64,000 bases of DNA. It comes from an uncultured Spirochaetia bacterium. GTDB taxonomy: Bacteria > Spirochaetota > Spirochaetia > SZUA-6 > Bin103. Positions within the stretch are counted from its first letter, which is position 1; the number at the start of each line of letters is the position of its first letter. Both the position numbers and the translations under genes were made by a program. The notes under the pieces were generated by a model. That model was not told the origin of the DNA and searched no databases. It saw only the letters and a list, made by a program, of their open reading frames with translations. The stretch covers positions 977,752 through 1,041,751 of the forward strand of contig CATQHW010000001.1 in assembly GCA_958296075.1 (NCBI GenBank), given 5' to 3'. Positions 63,172 through 64,000 of this stretch are shown here, piece after piece.

Positions 63172-63965
63172 GTCCGGCGCTCCTCGGCCAGTCGTTGCAG
63201 GCGCAGCACCTGCCGCGCGTGATCGGACAGAGACTCCCACAGATCGCGGGGGAAGTGCCCCTCGGTGAATTCGTGCTGCCAAGCGTTGAAGACCCAGGGA
63301 CGGTTCATCGCCATGCACAGCTCGTCGCGGGGCCGGTTCGACCGGTTCGGGGTGCCGCGATGCAGCACGCGGTTGTCGTGCGCCCACAGCGCGCCGCGCT
63401 TGAGGTCGAGCCGGCGCGACCGGAACGTGCCCCCGTCGTTCGGCCCGCGCCCGAACAGGTCGTCCAGTTCCGCCGGCAGCTCCTCATCCCCGACGTATTG
63501 CGTGCACGGGATCACCTCGAAGCTGCCGTTCTCCTCGCTGGTGTCGACCAGGGGGAACTTGACGCCGACCTGACAGGTCGGCGTCCGCATGCCGGGAAAC
63601 GGCGAGCTCACGCCGTCGCGGTGCCAGCGCTGGTAGTCGGTGCCGGGCAGCGGGATGTTGCTGTCGAAGTGGGGCCAGACGTAGTCCTTGCCCAGAACCG
63701 CTTCGAGAAAGGCCACCAACGCCGGATGCTCGAAGATCTCCGCATCCACGAACGGGCGGCGGAACGGGACGCGCACGTTGTACCGGCCCCAGCCGCGCGC
63801 GGGGTTGGGGCCCTGCCGTTCGATATCGGCATCGCGGATCGGCGTCCACGCCTCCTGGATGCGGTCGAGCGTAGCCTGCGCGATCAGGCCGTCGAAGACC
63901 ACGAATCCGTTGACGCGGAACTCCGCGATCAGACGATCGACGTCATAGCCGGCGACCTCGTTCAT
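63168..63965 (-). CDS. Phytanoyl-CoA dioxygenase (PhyH) family protein
   Basis: Fe(II)/2-oxoglutarate oxygenase (265 aa). Iron ligands H115 and D117 (RWHRDGVSSPF), distal H202 (RVLHRGTPNRSNRPRDE), with R residues nearby for 2-oxoglutarate. GSFEVIPCTQYVGDEE is the core strand. GGAGG lies seven bases before ATG 63965. First gene of a three-gene operon with a deoxyribosyltransferase and a PmoA-like protein, all with overlapping or adjacent codons. The short distance to the window end means upstream regulators are not seen. Confidence 0.88.
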   Translation of the reverse strand: MNEVAGYDVDRLIAEFRVNGFVVFDGLIAQATLDRIQEAWTPIRDADIERQGPNPARGWGRYNVRVPFRRPFVDAEIFEHPALVAFLEAVLGKDYVWPHFDSNIPLPGTDYQRWHRDGVSSPFPGMRTPTCQVGVKFPLVDTSEENGSFEVIPCTQYVGDEELPAELDDLFGRGPNDGGTFRSRRLDLKRGALWAHDNRVLHRGTPNRSNRPRDELCMAMNRPWVFNAWQHEFTEGHFPRDLWESLSDHARQVLRLQRLAEERRT

Positions 63966-64000
63966 CTCGATCCTCCTTTTCCCTCACGTCCTGGAATAGC

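Overview
The window is strongly GC-rich (by eye), densely packed, and reads as chromosomal DNA of an uncultured, probably free-living or host-associated heterotrophic bacterium. About 60 genes or gene remnants are visible; there is no rRNA, no tRNA I could recognise, no CRISPR array and no phage or plasmid backbone. Taxonomy cannot be fixed from sequence alone. LplB/YtcP-type sugar permeases without a linked ATPase, a large phytanoyl-CoA dioxygenase (PhyH) family, many GTG starts, Uma2 and DUF3782 proteins and an archaeal/eukaryotic-type prolyl-tRNA synthetase are the sort of mix seen in high-GC uncultured marine or sponge-associated lineages (for example Spirochaetota-, Poribacteria- or Latescibacterota-like genomes). 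That is inference with low confidence.

Region by region. 1-2.9 kb (minus): two sugar ABC permeases and a BNR sialidase-like protein. 2.9-10.1 kb (minus): a tight seven-gene operon ending in a strong hairpin, in transcription order lactonase, NHL propeller, Gfo/Idh/MocA oxidoreductase, a divergent adenylosuccinate-synthetase-like enzyme, Uma2, a DapA-family lyase and a PhyH oxygenase. 10.1-13.5 kb (plus): D-2-hydroxyacid dehydrogenase, DUF4019 protein and a second LplB/YtcP permease pair. 13.5-15.9 kb (minus): AAC(3)-like acetyltransferase and M19 dipeptidase, followed by a decayed partial duplicate of the dipeptidase. 15.9-21.7 kb: a large toroid-like hypothetical, a cupin, an ankyrin protein, a frameshifted PhyH and a second Gfo/Idh. 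21.7-25.4 kb: a small inverted-repeat element, a Uma2 fragment fused to half of a GT2-GtrA glycosyltransferase, and a TMTC-like membrane protein with TPRs. 25.4-29.6 kb: pyruvate dehydrogenase E1 and E2. 29.7-35.6 kb: three PhyH genes (one frameshifted), a DUF3179 lipoprotein, decayed ImmA-like remnants and a papain-like peptidase co-translated with a PhyH. 35.6-37.1 kb: AbiE toxin-antitoxin. 37.1-45.1 kb: DUF218, MFS-HEAT fusion, sulfatase, epimerase, amidohydrolase and a hypothetical. 45.2-48.6 kb: glycine-betaine/choline-type ABC importer. 48.7-51.6 kb: PhyH and ProS. 51.7-55.4 kb: a form II CO-dehydrogenase-like molybdenum hydroxylase. 55.4-64 kb: coiled-coil DUF3782, class III aminotransferase, DUF4389, truncated DNA methyltransferase, branched-chain-amino-acid-type binding protein, MDR dehydrogenase, and a PhyH-deoxyribosyltransferase-PmoA operon.

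Taken together the gene set suggests uptake and oxidative breakdown of sugars, sugar acids, sulfated or otherwise decorated organic molecules and quaternary amines, with seven different PhyH-family oxygenases placed next to different partner enzymes. The best candidate for an undescribed system is the 2980-10140 operon. Its PurA-like enzyme keeps the catalytic Asp, Lys and His of adenylosuccinate synthetase but has lost the guanine-recognition motif. A recurring theme is local decay: two PhyH genes and one Uma2 gene carry single-base frameshifts, and several defence-type genes are truncated. Transcription factors are almost absent; only the AbiEi-like antitoxin is a plausible DNA-binding regulator.
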